Shown: positions 32,218 through 42,993, counted from the stretch's first letter. The stretch is DNA of 64,000 nt from Loripinus fragilis (GCA_964019695.1 OZ026516.1:99324368-99388367); one strand, 5' to 3'. Translations and numbers: made by a program. The notes: generated from the sequence alone by a model not told the origin.

Positions 32218-33600
32218 TATTAGATTCAACCCTGCTGACGAGAGGTATGCCTTGTTAAATGAAGCAGAACCTCAGACCTGCGACGGATCAGTGTTTTGTT
32301 GATCAGCATCTTTAAACTTTACGCTTAGCAGTTTATTTTCTAACATGTTTCAGCTCGATCTTGGAAGTTTTGCTTAAACACATATACGAGGGTCCATCAA
32401 TAATTTTGTGAACTTTTTGTATAAAACGTCTAATACGAAGCTACTGTCGTAACGAACTCTAACAGTTGGTAAAACAATATAATTGCTTTTAGTCGAGGAC
32501 AATTTTTAAAATTATGTGACGTCACATTAGTTAACACGTGACGTCGCTAAAAAGGAATCTGCCTGGGTCGGCTGTGTCCATAAGTAAGTTATTAAAACGG
32601 TTAATGTCATTGCATTGTTGTGGAAAAAAGTGGCAATAATGTGTCTCATTTTTGGGATATTTTGTAATTAAGTATTAAATTCATATATCGTATCTTTGTA
32701 ATATAAATACAAACAGGTAAAGGTGCCCAATCTGGTATACTTTAGAAGTACGAGTATTACTTTATATAATACGTGCGTCCAAGCACGCTTATACACTGAG
32801 CTTAGGATCCAAAAACCTTTTGACAGCTTTTATCCTGCTTTCGTGACGCTGTCCGTAAGGCTATGATTGAAAAGCGGGAACCAGTCCGATTTCCCCATGA
32901 GCAGTGATTAAATAGGCGCTTGTTTGCAGTCCGTATTTTAACGCTTCAGTTTCTGGCGAACGCCTAAGCACTCGAGAGAAGGTCTTTTTGGAATGGCTCG
33001 GCGTTATTCGACCTATTTTTGTACCCGGGCGTACAGGCTGTATGTGCTAAAAGCAGGGTACCAAACAACCAAAATGCAAGTTGCACGCGCCGTGCACGCG
33101 AGGTTGCTCGATATTTAGCCAATCGCGGCCATATTGGAATCCGCAGTACAAAAAACGACAAGCTTATCGCCATTGTACGCTCCGTTTTAACATTAACCGT
33201 AACGGTTAATCCAAAAATTACCATCATTTGCGGTTTCAGCTGTCCTCTGACTCTTTAATTGCTGTTACAAATATTGCCTCAAGTTGCTAGATTTATCCTC
33301 CTTGGTCAGAATTGGATGCTTACAGTCGAACAAAACGTGGTCGTGGATCACAGTGCGTCAAAGATACATATGTAAGTTTTGGTTGATGAATAAAATTTGT
33401 TACGATTCGTCGAAGTTTGTGAATGCAGAAATAGAGTTTAGCGGCGCTGATAATGAGACCAGAATTGTTGTAACCAGAATTCGTGGTAGCGAAAGTGACC
33501 GGAGCAGCTTTAGATTTTGTGAGGTTTGACCTCAAAGTCGGCTATTGCAGTATTGGTCACAGTATGGTCGATATTTTCAGGTCACACCCAACCCTTCTCA
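32218..33600. other. Upstream region of the coiled-coil gene; no gene assigned
   Basis: The block at 33050-33230 is the least AT-rich in the neighbourhood. It contains CACGCGCCGTGCACGCG, AGCCAATCGCGG (a CCAAT box in either orientation) and the inverted repeat ATTAACCGTAACGGTTAAT, a pair of Myb-type AACGG sites. A promoter for the minus-strand gene here is possible but unproven. Frames of 79-87 aa overlap on both strands and are not convincing. Confidence 0.35.
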
Positions 33601-33605
33601 TGTGG

Positions 33606-34805
33606 AACTCAGTGGCTCAGTTGGTGGAGTGTTAGACTGGGGATCAAACTAGGGATTCCGGGACATCTCGGCCCCTAACAAACTCGGCCCCTAACAAACT
33701 CGGCCCCCATATATTCGGAGACCAAATTCAACCCCTACAAACTCGGCCCCCAACTGAAATATGGTTCAGGAGGCTGGCTAGTTTCATTATACATGTCAAT
33801 CATGAGACTTGTATCTGGGGGGGGGGGGTACCTAATATCCCATATCCCTTGAAGTAAACAGGCAAATATCCCTTATAAATCGACAAATATCCCCATAATT
33901 AATTTTCCTAAATTTTCAATATCCCTGGAAATATGAAAATATTGAACCAAGTATCCCATATCCCTGGCAGTAAAATTTTCCAGCGTGAATCGTCAAAATA
34001 AATCAAAGAAACCATAATATCCTCAATATCTCATCCTTATTCAGGATTCTGAGGCTGACTTTCAAAAGAAAGTCACCCTCAAAATACTGTATTAAGGAGT
34101 AATCCTGTAAACGGTACGGACTCTGATGGGATGCCACATTGGTGACATCTCATTTTGATATTCACTGTATGCATTGAGTTGACAGCGATTGTTTTAATGT
34201 CTCTAATTACATAAGTTTTGGGTGCGTAAGGAGGGCCTCGCTGAAATGTTTCTTTAACTCATCCAAAACTTATATTTGATAGCAAAAAGGTACTGATAAC
34301 AATCATTTTCGGGCTATATATTTTGATGTCAACCTCCCTATAAATCGAACTACTGATAAAAGATGTATATTAACTTCAATCTTTAATCATTGGCAGGTCC
34401 GTAGAACTTGGAGCACTCCTTCAGTATCTGTGAAGCCGATATGTCGTCGGTGCTATATCTCTCTTAAACTTCTTGTAGACGTGCTTGCAGCTTACTGTAC
34501 TTGCATATGGATATAAATGTGTTATACATAGCATGGGCCGAGTTGGTTAGGGACTGAGTTTGATAGGGGCCGAGTTTGTCAGGGGCCGAGTTTGTTAGGG
34601 GCCGAGATGTCCAGAAACCAAACTAGGGTTGCTATTTTGAGACTCACTGCATGGAGTCACTGTGTTGTGTCCTTTCAAAAGCAAGACTTTTTATCAGCTG
34701 CTGCCTTAGTACTGGTTTAACCTATGAAGACAGGAAATCATCCCAAGGTGACTGAAAAATTGTTGATTGCGACATAATTAAAGCATCTAAATAAACACAA
34801 ACACA
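33606..34805 (+). mobile_element. Old tRNA-derived SINE split by a later insertion
   Basis: The head at 33606-33654 carries a box A-like CAGTGGCTCAGTTGGTGG. The body resumes at 34619 with CTAGGGTTGCTATTTTGAGACTCACT, then GTGTTGTGTCC, AAGCAAGACTTTTTATC, CTTAGTACTGGTTTAACC and GACTGAAAAATTGTTGAT. The order matches the other SINEs. The interruption is the 33655-34618 element. Confidence 0.75.
33655..34618. mobile_element. 964-bp TIR element with 10-bp target duplication, inside a SINE
   Basis: CAAACTAGGG is present on both sides (33645-33654 and 34619-34628). The ends share GGACATCTCGGCCCC and GGGGCCGAGATGTCC. The left end carries tandem CTCGGCCCCTAACAAA units, and the right end carries the reverse complement tandemly. 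No transposase frame. A 9-11 bp duplication fits Mutator-like elements; tandem ends also recall foldback elements. A run of about 10 G's lies at 33819. Confidence 0.85.
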
Positions 34806-35077
34806 AGCTTCTCAATCAATTGTCTGTGCAGGACCAGGTGTGATACTCAAAGGATCGACCTGTCTGCTATGGCACATCACCACTGAAATATGGATTTTGT
34901 ATTAATAGGTGGTATGCATTACTCAAAACACTACATAAAAAAGTACCAAGCAGTTAGCATTGAATAGCTATAAATAATCTGTGGAGACATCAAGTAACCT
35001 TTGGTAGCTAAACAATAACAATGATTGGTATTAATTCACTAATGTACAGCATGAAAGATTTTTCTACCCTAAAACGG

Positions 35078-35282
35078 GAACGCAGTGGCTCAGTGGTAGG
35101 GTGCTTGACTCAACACCGAAGCGCTGTGTGTTCGAGTCTCACTGGCGTCACTGCGTTGTGGTCCTTGAGCAAGACACATTTATCCTAGCTTAGTACTGGT
35201 TCAACCCAGGAAGAACTGTCCCTGTTTATCTGAAAGATTGTTGATGGGACTTAAAGAATCAAATCAAACAAACAAACAAATA
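35078..35282 (+). mobile_element. tRNA-derived SINE, full length
   Basis: Box A TGGCTCAGTGG (about 35087-35097) and box B TGTTCGAGTCTC (about 35129-35140) form the polymerase III promoter. The shared central body and tail follow: GTCCTTGAGCAAGACACATT, TAGTACTGGTTCAACCC, GATTGTTGATGGGAC and AATCAAATCAAACAAACAAA. It has no coding capacity. It would depend on a LINE for retroposition. Confidence 0.85.
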
Positions 35283-35605
35283 AAACATTCTTGAAAACAC
35301 TTCGCACATGGCAAAGTCAAAAAACAGTTACACATGATGACACCGTTTTGGGTTTTGGTGTTGTATTGATGATGATTATAATCGATGATCAATTGAAAAT
35401 TTATTTTGATTCTACTAATCGATTGTGTTTGGTAATAATTGATTATAATCGGAAAGATTCACACCTGGCTCTATTGTAAGCTGATATTCTAAATTTGCCA
35501 CTTTGCTACAAGAAAATGCAAGGTTAAAGATATAAACTGTAATTATAGCAAGTGCACACCTTAACCTTTTGCACATTGTCCTAAATGTGTACTGTGACAT
35601 AGTCA

Positions 35606-35671
35606 CAAACAGTGAAGACCCAGATGAAACGCCTTAGAATGCGGCATTTCATCAGGGTCAAAATTGTTTGC
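35606..35671. repeat. Hairpin module
   Basis: The outer arms are CAAACAGTGAAGACCC and GGGTCAAAATTGTTTG. The inner arms GATGAAACGCC and GGCATTTCATC pair with one mismatch. Its arm sequence differs from the DNA of other modules while pairing is kept. Confidence 0.7.
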
Positions 35672-37185
35672 TCAGACAAAAACAATCTTCAGAGAAAGAA
35701 ATGCCATTTTATTTCAAAATAATAACCTATGACCCATTGATGTATACAATGGACCTTCCCAAGTTTATTGTTTCAATCCAGAAGGAAGAATTCATTAGTG
35801 CATAAAGGGTTTTAATGTCAATGGCTGTTCAATTTAGATTGCTGTCAGGACCTGTTGTGGTGATGTACTGTTCATAAAACAGCATGAAACTGACAATTAA
35901 TATTTTCATAAAGCAGTTCAAGGATAGACATTCTTTAGGATGGAACATGTGTTTCCCTTACATTTGATAACTTTCGATTATAATCAATCATCAATCGAAA
36001 CCTGGCGGTCTGATTAATTTTGATGATTGATTATGAAAAGTCCAATAATCAAACAACACCTATGCATGCAGTGACCATGTGACAGATGTCAGAAGTGTGT
36101 GAGGCATGTTCAGGTTTGACTCCATCAGCTACCGAATTGTGTGATATTAATAATTGACAATTAAGATATACATGGACAACACGAGTCAATGACCTTTAGC
36201 GAGGAGGTGACGTTCTCGAGGTGAAGTTCCAACGTCAGATAAAAATTTCACCAGCGATTTTTTTCCGCCAATATTGTCGCCAAATTAATATTTTTTTGCG
36301 CCAAATTTATTATTTCTTTGCATTTTGCGACAATGGCGACCACTAGCACCAACTCTGGCAGATTGATAACAAGTTTGAATCCACCAATGGGGTGAATCAC
36401 ATGATTTGGTGTCTCTTTTTGGTAAACAAGTATGTTGCATGTACCCACATCAATTGGTCAAATCAAATAGGTCAGTATGCGATAGTCATACCACCTATTG
36501 TAAGATATTGCTTCTCTATCTTTTAGTTAAGGCCAAAACTAACTTGGCCAGTGGTCACTGGTCACAGTACACTGAAAATTAGTTCGATAAAACGATATTT
36601 TTACGAAAAGGTTCACTTTCCATCTACATTTGTAAAATGTCCATCAATTTATAGAGACTTAACTATATTCATGTGTATAATGGCAGAGACCAGTAACGGA
36701 CCAATCCAAAATTACGAATGCTGAACAAAATATTGTCTGCCTTGAAAAAAAGGCTCAATCAGTTGAGTTATTTAACCAGTGGTGTACCAGATGGGGTTCA
36801 CTTGAACCCTCTTTTGAGCCCAAATTATTTCATTTTCATTGGGATATGTAAGAAAAATTGGGCCATCCTTTAAAAATTGTTTGTGGTCACCCTACTGATG
36901 ATTTTCCAGGTAGGTAGGTATTTAATTTATTTTTCACTGATTTATTTATCAGACATTAAAAATTTTAAAAAATGTCTAAAATTATAATAAAAATATTTCT
37001 CTGGAATGTGGCGAAACAGCCATATTTTTTGGTAGGTTGCATTTTGAGTGAGTCTGTGGTGTGACAGCAAACAAACATTGTTTTAAGGATGGCCCAAGTA
37101 AAAATCATCAAATTGATTCCCCCATAAATATCTGAATCCCTTTCTAGAGGAAACTCTTTGCCTACTGGGTAAGGTTATCAGCAGA
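35672..37185. other. Unassigned AT-rich sequence
   Basis: No gene is recognisable. ATCAATCATCAATCGAAA-like and TGATTATAATCGG phrases at 35360-35460 and 35970-36060 hint at an inverted-repeat element with TGATTATAATC ends, but I could not fix its boundaries. Poly-A and poly-T rich stretches occur at 36900-36970. Confidence 0.4.
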
Positions 37186-37199
37186 CAACATTGATATGC

Positions 37200-37310
37200 G
37201 CCACTGCATTGTGGTCCTTGAGCAAGACACATTTATCCTAGCTTAGTACTGGTTCAACCCGTCCCTGTTTGAAAGATTGTTGATGGGACGTAAAGAATCA
37301 AATCAAACAA
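37200..37310 (+). mobile_element. 5'-truncated SINE with perfect 13-bp target duplication
   Basis: AACATTGATATGC occurs directly before (37187-37199) and directly after (37311-37323) the element. The element starts inside the SINE body (CACTGCATTGTGGTCC) and ends in AATCAAATCAAACAA. A short internal deletion removed part of the CCAGGAAGA segment. This is a clean LINE-type target-primed insertion, probably fairly recent because the duplication is intact. Confidence 0.88.
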
Positions 37311-37331
37311 AACATTGATATGCAAAAAAAA

Positions 37332-37500
37332 TAACCCTTAAAGTGCCAATCGCAACAAAATTTGTTTTGTCATCTGCTGAGTGCTAAAATGTTCAATAGC
37401 TTTTGGACAAACAGCATGAACCCAGATCAGGCTGCTCTGTAGTCTGATATAGATCTGACCTGGGTCATGATGATGATGCTCCACACTGTTTGCCCCCAAT
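37332..37500. mobile_element. Family H1 miniature element, copy 4, diverged
   Basis: TAACCCTTAAAGTGCCAATC opens the element. Then come CATCTGCTGAGTGC, a degraded palindrome with AACCCAGATCAGGCTGCTCT and GATCTGACCTGGGTC, and CCACACTGTTTGC. The right end is lost. Confidence 0.68.
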
Positions 37501-38146
37501 ACTTTCATAGTCAAATAATGTTTGCAAAATATGCAGCAGATGCTTAAGGAGGCAGCATTTTAATTTTTAGCCACCTGAGCTGAAGGCTAAAGGTCAGCTA
37601 TTGGAATCAGTCTTAGTACGTTGTCTGTCCGTAAACTTTTCTTTAAACGACATATCCTCCTGAACCACCGTTCCAAATTTAAAATTATTTCACTGAATTG
37701 GTTCTCACTATGCCTTCTACCAAAATTGCACAAATGGTTCTTCTCCACCGAACAAAGGGACTACCAGAGCTCTAGATAAGAAATGTCTTTTAATGACATT
37801 TCATCCTGAACCACTGGTTCAAATTCAAAATAATTTCACAGAATTGTTCCTCATGATGGCTTCTACCAAAATTGCACAAACAGTTTCCTCGGCTTAAAAC
37901 AGGGAAGATTAACTGAAATGTAAAATTTCGGCATTTATTTAAATTTTACCATTGTTATGGTAACAAAAATGGCCTACAAAGTAGGCTTAAAATAGAGAAA
38001 TTACCATTTTGTACCAAGTTTAAGGCATTTGGAGACCTGTTTTTTAAAAATTAGATCAGCACAGCTAAATACCAAAATATCCTTTTAATATGTTGTGTCC
38101 CGTGATAATTCTCATCAGCTGTTAAGATATCTTTTTATCCCCCGAC

Positions 38147-39062
38147 GAAGTCGGAGGGATATAGTTTTGGCGCTGTCCGTCCTTCCGTCCTAAGGGGTCA
38201 AAGGTCAAATATTTAAATTTTGCAATAACTAAGGCAATTGTTAATATTTTTGCTGAAATTTTGCATACAGGCAGAGCAGCAATAGATGTGAAACAAATCA
38301 AACGGGATTTTAGTTTGAAGGCCTGGGTCCGAGCCTGTTGGGTGGACTAAGGGGGTTGGGCCGAGGTCAAAATTAAACTTTTTCAGAATATGGTCAGGTT
38401 GCATATCAAATTAAAGCTGACAACGCTGACAGCATTATGGTAGCAGATATTTTGCCCACTTACTCACCCTCGACCCAGGGGGTGGGGTCAAAAGGTCAAA
38501 CTATATCTTTTTCTGAAAGTAGTCATGTTGCATATCAAATTAGAGCTGAGGACTTGGGCAGCAGCATGGTAACAAATATTTTGCTCACAGACACACCCTC
38601 GACCCAGGGGGTGGGGTCAAAAGGTCAAACTGTATCTTTTTCTGAAAGTAGTCATGTTGCATATCAAATTAAAGGGAATTGAGCACAGAGCACCATGAAA
38701 GCAAATATGCTGTCATTACACACACCAATGACCTCTGGGGTGGGGTCAAAAGGTCATTTCATTTTTATTTTCTAAAAGTGGTCATGTTGCATATCAAATT
38801 AAAGTGGAAGAAGTGTAGACCTACATGCAAGGTAACACTTTGAATTTACACACACCCTTGACCTCTGGGGTGTTTAAAGGTCAGATATTGAAATTGTACA
38901 GATGTAAGTATATTTTTCATTAAACTAAGCACTAAAACATACTTGACAGGTGTGTGTTATGATCTGAATAATACTGAAGGTGAACTAAGGGTAAGATAAA
39001 TGGGATTTATGTTTTGTGATTTACATGTTTCTCTCAAATAACCCTTCGCCGGGGGACATAAA
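38147..39062. mobile_element. TIR element with internal 129-bp tandem repeat
   Basis: The ends TATCCCCCGACGAAG and CTTCGCCGGGGGACATA are reverse complements with minor differences. Inside, GTCATGTTGCATATCAAATT recurs at 38393, 38522, 38651 and 38781, a period of 129-130 bp. Each unit also carries GGGTGGGGTCAAAAGGTCA. Because 129 is divisible by three, one frame stays open over two units, but it is not a gene. Confidence 0.75.
38195..38207 (+). promoter_or_regulatory. DR1 nuclear-receptor-like site
   Basis: GGGTCAAAGGTCA is two direct AGGTCA-type half-sites with one base between, the DR1 arrangement bound by HNF4 and RXR-type receptors. It lies at the left end of a mobile element whose repeats contain further GGTCAAAAGGTCA. 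The match is exact in form, but no regulated gene is identified. Confidence 0.35.
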
Positions 39063-39411
39063 TTTGTCGAATTTGTCTTGTTGGTATTTGCTTGTGCTCT
39101 ATTCTATGTTAATTGATCTGTCAAATATCTTAGCCTATTTTGGTGGCCATTTTTGTTACCATAGCAATGGTTAAAGTCAAATTAATTCAAGACTTTTTAC
39201 ACTTTGGTTATTTTACTAATAAACAAATGAGAACAAATTAGTTAAAACCATTTTTATAGTTTAGCCTCATAGAGGGGCCAAAAAAGCCCGTTAATGCATG
39301 TGGACAATGTGTACAGTAATTTTTATAAAACTTAGAACATTTCTCTTTTTATTCTCAGATTACATGTGGGTTAATATCAAGGCTAGAATTCATCGAGTGC
39401 TTGTCAGAATA

Positions 39412-39477
39412 GCAAACAGGGAAGACGCTGATCAGACTGCTACATCAGAAGCAGTCTGATCTGGGTTTGCACTGTAT
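39412..39477. repeat. Hairpin module
   Basis: GATCAGACTGCT (39430-39441) and AGCAGTCTGATC (39450-39461) are perfect complements around an 8-nt loop. The outer arms AGCAAACAGGGAAGAC and CTGGGTTTGCACTGT pair imperfectly. It belongs to the same family as 10040 and 12438. Confidence 0.72.
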
Positions 39478-39585
39478 GTCTACTGTCTAGTAAGTAAGGC
39501 CTTTTTACGGACAACTAGTGTTCAGAATTTTAGAACATCTATTATATATAGGCTTAAGTTAGAGCCATATACCTGTTTGTTTCAG

Positions 39586-39686
39586 GTGACTCTAGCTAAG
39601 AAGTCTGACTCCGGTTGGTCAGAACATCTGTGAGGTGATCAAGGAAGAAGGAATATATATCGCAAGTTCAAATGTCCTTGTTCAAG
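39586..39686 (+). other. Candidate exon, plus strand
   Basis: A good acceptor (CTGTTTGTTTCAG) precedes 39586, and a donor GTAATT starts at 39687. Read from 39586 all frames contain stops. An alternative acceptor GGTTGGTCAG at 39622 leaves an open 64-nt exon (39623-39686), translating as NICEVIKEEGIYIASSNVLV plus one residue and a leftover base. It may be a coding exon or part of a noncoding RNA. The next downstream exon candidate is at 44355. Confidence 0.35.
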
Positions 39687-40489
39687 GTAATTACATTGAC
39701 TTACTAAATCTTGCAGTCAGTGTTGTTATAAGTTAGGGGAACTATATAGGTTTGCTCGATTCCTGATGATACCCTCTACCAGAATTGCACAAACGGCTCG
39801 GCCCGATGAACTCTACTCTAGATAAGAAATATCTTCAAACGACGTCTCTTCCTGATCAACTGGTCCAAATTCAAAATAACTTCACAGACTTGTTCTTCAT
39901 GATGCCTTCTACCAAAGTTGCACAAAAGTTCTGCTCCGCTGAACGAAGGGGCCATCAGAGGCCTAGATAAGAATTGTCTTTAAATGACATCTCCTGAACC
40001 ACTGGTCCAAATTAAAAATAATTCACAGAACCGCTACTAAAATTGCATAAATGGTCCTGCTCCGCCAAACAAAAAATGTGGCTATAGCTCTAGATAAGAA
40101 ATATCTTTAAATGACATAACTCATCCAGGCTCCTGAACCACAGATCCAAATTCAAAATAGTTTAACAGATCTGTTACTCATAATGCTCTCTACCCAAATT
40201 ACACAAGTGGTTCCCCGTTCCGCTCCATCACACACAAGGTCACCAGAGTTCTAGATGAGAAATGTCTTTAAATGATATCCCCTAAACCAATGGTTCACAT
40301 TCAAAATAATTTTACAAAAATGTTCCTCATGATGCCCTCTATCAACATTGATGACAACATGGCCACCAGAGCTAAAAATAAAAAAAAATCTTTGAATGAT
40401 ATCTGTATAGCCACTAGCCAATATTATACATAATCTCCTCATGTATAAGGATTCAGATGAGCGATCCAGGGCCTTAGGGCCCTCTTGTT

Positions 40490-41866
40490 AGCTCACCTGT
40501 CACAAAGTGACAAGGTGAGCTTTTGTGATCGGTCTTCGTCCGTCGTCTGTCCGTTAACTTTTGACTTAAACAACAACTCACCGGGTCAGCAGATCAAATC
40601 CTCGCTATGAAATAGTTCAAATTATATCCCTTTGGCCAAAAATTGCCCCGTCTCGGGGGTCACATGTTCTACATTTGCTTAAGGGAAAATGTGAAAAAAT
40701 CTTCTTGTCTGAAACCACAAGGCCTAGAGCCTTGATAATTGGTATGTTGCATCACCTAGTGGACCTCTACCAAGTTGTTCAAATTATATCGCTTGGGCTA
40801 AAAATGGCCGCCCTGGGGGTCACATGTTTTACAGTAGGCTTATTTAGGGAATACATGAAAAAACCTTCTTGTCTGAAACCACAAGGCCTAGAGCCGTGAT
40901 ATTTGGTATGTAACATCGCCTAGTGGACCTTTACCATGTTTGTTCAAATTATAGCCCTAGGGCCAAAATGGCCTGGCTCCGGGGGTCAATTGTATTACAC
41001 TGGCTAATAACCTTCAACGTGAAAACGTGAAAAAATCTTCTTGTCTGAAATCAGAAGGCCTAGACTATTGATATTTGGTATTTAGCATCAGCTAGTAGAC
41101 CTCTACCAAGTAAGTTCAAATTATAGACCTAAGGCCAGAAATGGCCCCGCCCAGGGGGTACTAGACTTATATCAGTCGTAGATGTTGTAGGACCTATGAA
41201 TCCATACCAACCAATACCATTCCACATCTTATCTTTTGCCGTATTCCAGTCCAGAATTTTAATTTATGCTGGCTCAACATGAGATAGCAGAAGAGAAAAG
41301 TATTTGAGAGGAATATGGATATTTCGTGATATAGATCAATATGAGCGAAAATGTATACGAAAAAAAACCCCATCTCATCAGACTTTATAAGTCTAAGGGG
41401 GTACATGTTTTACATACATGTAGGCTTATACAGGGAAAATGTGAAAAAATCTTCTTGTCTGTAACCACGGGGCCAAGAGCCTTGATAATTGGTTTTTAGC
41501 ATCACCAAGTGGACCTCTACCAAGTTTGTTCAAATAATGCCACTGGGGTCAAAAATGGTCCAGCTCGGGGTCACATGTTTTATATAGGATTATATAGGGA
41601 AGATAAGAAAAAGTCTTCTCTGAAACCACAAAGCCTAGAGCCTTGATATTTGTTATGTAGCAGCCTTAATATTTGGTATGTAGAAAATGTTTGTGTGTGG
41701 TGGGGGGAGGGGGTAGGGTCTTGTTATGCGCTCAAAGACTATACTAAAAAAGAGACAAGCTTGATTGCCCTCAACCAAATGGTTTAAATCATTACCTTCC
41801 ACTGAATAAGACTGGTGCACAAGTACAGGTGAGCGATTCAGGGCCACTATGGCCCTCTTGTTTTTT
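40490..41866 (+). mobile_element. Element with 165-170 bp internal repeats and GCTCACCTG ends
   Basis: It starts TTAGCTCACCTGTCACAAAG and contains a small hairpin CACAAAGTGACAAGGTGAGC. It ends near CAGGTGAGCGATTCAGGGCC and CCTCTTGTT, so GCTCACCTG and CAGGTGAGC form the inverted ends. Units marked by CTTCTTGTCTGAAACCACA occur at 40701, 40865, 41037, 41451 and 41614. A 234-bp element is inserted at 41162-41395. The left edge directly abuts the preceding element. It is noncoding. Confidence 0.72.
41162..41395. mobile_element. 234-bp miniature element with 9-bp target duplication
   Basis: TAGACTTATA and TATAAGTCTA are the 10-bp perfect inverted ends. AGGGGGTAC flanks both sides (41153-41161, 41396-41404). 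It interrupts the repeat between its third and fourth units, and the duplication restores the unit. A 9-bp duplication is typical of Mutator-like elements. The 70-aa frame across it is not a gene. Confidence 0.85.
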
Positions 41867-41924
41867 ATTGTGATCACTTTTTGTCTGGCATGTGTCTTCG
41901 GTCCACTTTTCCCTCAATTAACTT

Positions 41925-42430
41925 TTTCTATAAATAACATCTACTCCTGAACCACTTGTCCAGATTTACAATAATTTCACAGGAATGCTACCCATAATGC
42001 CAAAATTGTATGAAGTGCTCTAGATTTGAAGTCTTTTAAACAATATCTCCTGAACCACTGGTCCAAATTCAAATTATTTCATAGAATTGTTCCTCGTGAT
42101 TCCCTCTACCAAAATTGCACAAATGGTTCCGCTGAAATGGACCAAAGGATTGTCAGAGCCCTAGATAAGAAATATATTTAACTACATCTCCTCCTGAACC
42201 ACTGGTCCAAGTTTAAAATAATTTCACAGAATTGATCCTCATGATGCCTTCTACCAAATTGCACAAATGGTTGCACTCTGCTGAACAAAAGGACCGCCAG
42301 AGCTCTAAATAAGAAATATCTTTGAGCAGCATCTTCTCCTGAACAATTGGTTTATATTCAAAATAATTTTATAGAACTGTTCCTTATGCCTTCTACTTGG
42401 ATTGCACAAATGGTTATGCTCTGATTCTCA
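41925..42430 (+). repeat. Tandem array of the roughly 135-bp 'CTCCTGAACCA' unit
   Basis: About four diverged units carry CTCCTGAACCACTGGTCC, AATAATTTCACAGAAT, CTCTACCAAAATTGCACAAA, and CTAGATAAGAAATAT. It is the same unit as at 37.6, 39.8 and 47.1 kb, in the same orientation. Confidence 0.7.
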
Positions 42431-42599
42431 GAAAACTAGTTCAAGCATTAAGAGAGTGAATATTTGAAAACAATTCTTAGCCATTAGTTTAAACATAAAT
42501 TTTCATATGGGCACTCAAAAGAACTGTTTGATTGAGATGGTTCCTTTGAGTACCCACAAGATAAATAAGGGAAGGAATTCTTATCTAGAGGCATGTAGG

Positions 42600-42780
42600 G
42601 GAGTATATACTGTTTCAGCCTTTCCTGGAGAGAACCCTTAGATTTATGTTATGTATTAATGTTGCCTGGCATTTACAAGTTATAACTCGGGCTAATAATG
42701 TAGATAAATGTTCATTCATACTGGAGAGAACTATTATACGAATGTTTATTCATACTAGAGAATCTTTACACAAATGTAGG
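42600..42780 (+). pseudogene. Possible relic of C2H2 zinc-finger linkers
   Basis: ATTCATACTGGAGAGAA (about 42714) and TTTATTCATACTAGAGAATC (about 42745) translate to HTGE- and HTRE-type linkers followed by a K/C residue, as between C2H2 fingers (FIHTRESLHKC in one frame). A further TCCTGGAGAGAACCC lies at about 42625. Stops and frame changes are frequent, and cysteine/histidine spacing is mostly lost. This is a weak call: it could be a chance pattern or a repeat. Confidence 0.25.
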
Positions 42781-42983
42781 GAGGGAGCGCAGTGGCTCAG
42801 TGGTAGAGTGCCTGACTCGAGACCGAAGGGCCGCGGGTTCGAGCCTCACCGGCGTCACTGCGTTGTGGTCCTTGAGCAAGACACATTTATCCTAGCTTAG
42901 TACTGGTTCAACCCAGGAAGACCCGTCCCGCATAACTGAAAGATTGTTGAGTGGACGAAAAGAATCAAATCAAACAAACAAAC
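42781..42983 (+). mobile_element. tRNA-derived SINE, full length
   Basis: Box A TGGCTCAGTGG is at 42793-42803 and box B GGTTCGAGCCTC at 42836. The body follows (GGCGTCACTGCGTTGTGG, GAGCAAGACACATTTATC, TAGTACTGGTTCAACCC), then a tail of AATCAAATCAAACAAACAAA. ACAAATGTAG precedes it and follows it directly, giving a target duplication of about 10 bp. It is the least diverged SINE in the window. Confidence 0.9.
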
Positions 42984-42993
42984 ACAAATGTAG

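Larger units (their letters stand above)
37567..40489 (+). mobile_element. Composite repeat of roughly 135-bp units, interrupted by other insertions
   Basis: It starts CACCTGAGCTGAAGG and ends with the phrase GATGAGCGATCCAGGGCC and CCTCTTGTTAG, a terminus also seen at 41825-41866 and 47782-47812. Units consist of CTCCTGAACCACTGGT, AATAATTTCACAGAA, CTCTACCAAAATTGCAC, CTGCTCCGCTGAAC and AGCTCTAGATAAGAA. They occur at 37640-37890 and 39750-40440. The gap holds the 38147-39062 element and the candidate exon at 39586-39686. It has no coding capacity. The unit also appears at 41930-42430 and 47090-47770. Confidence 0.65.

Noticed and set aside
38437..38682. 81-aa repeat protein
   Set aside because: It is a translation of the 129-bp tandem repeat in a TIR element. 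The other units carry stops.
42781..42855. Functional tRNA gene
   Set aside because: Boxes A and B are good, but the sequence continues into a SINE body with an AATCAAATCAAACAAA tail and target duplications.
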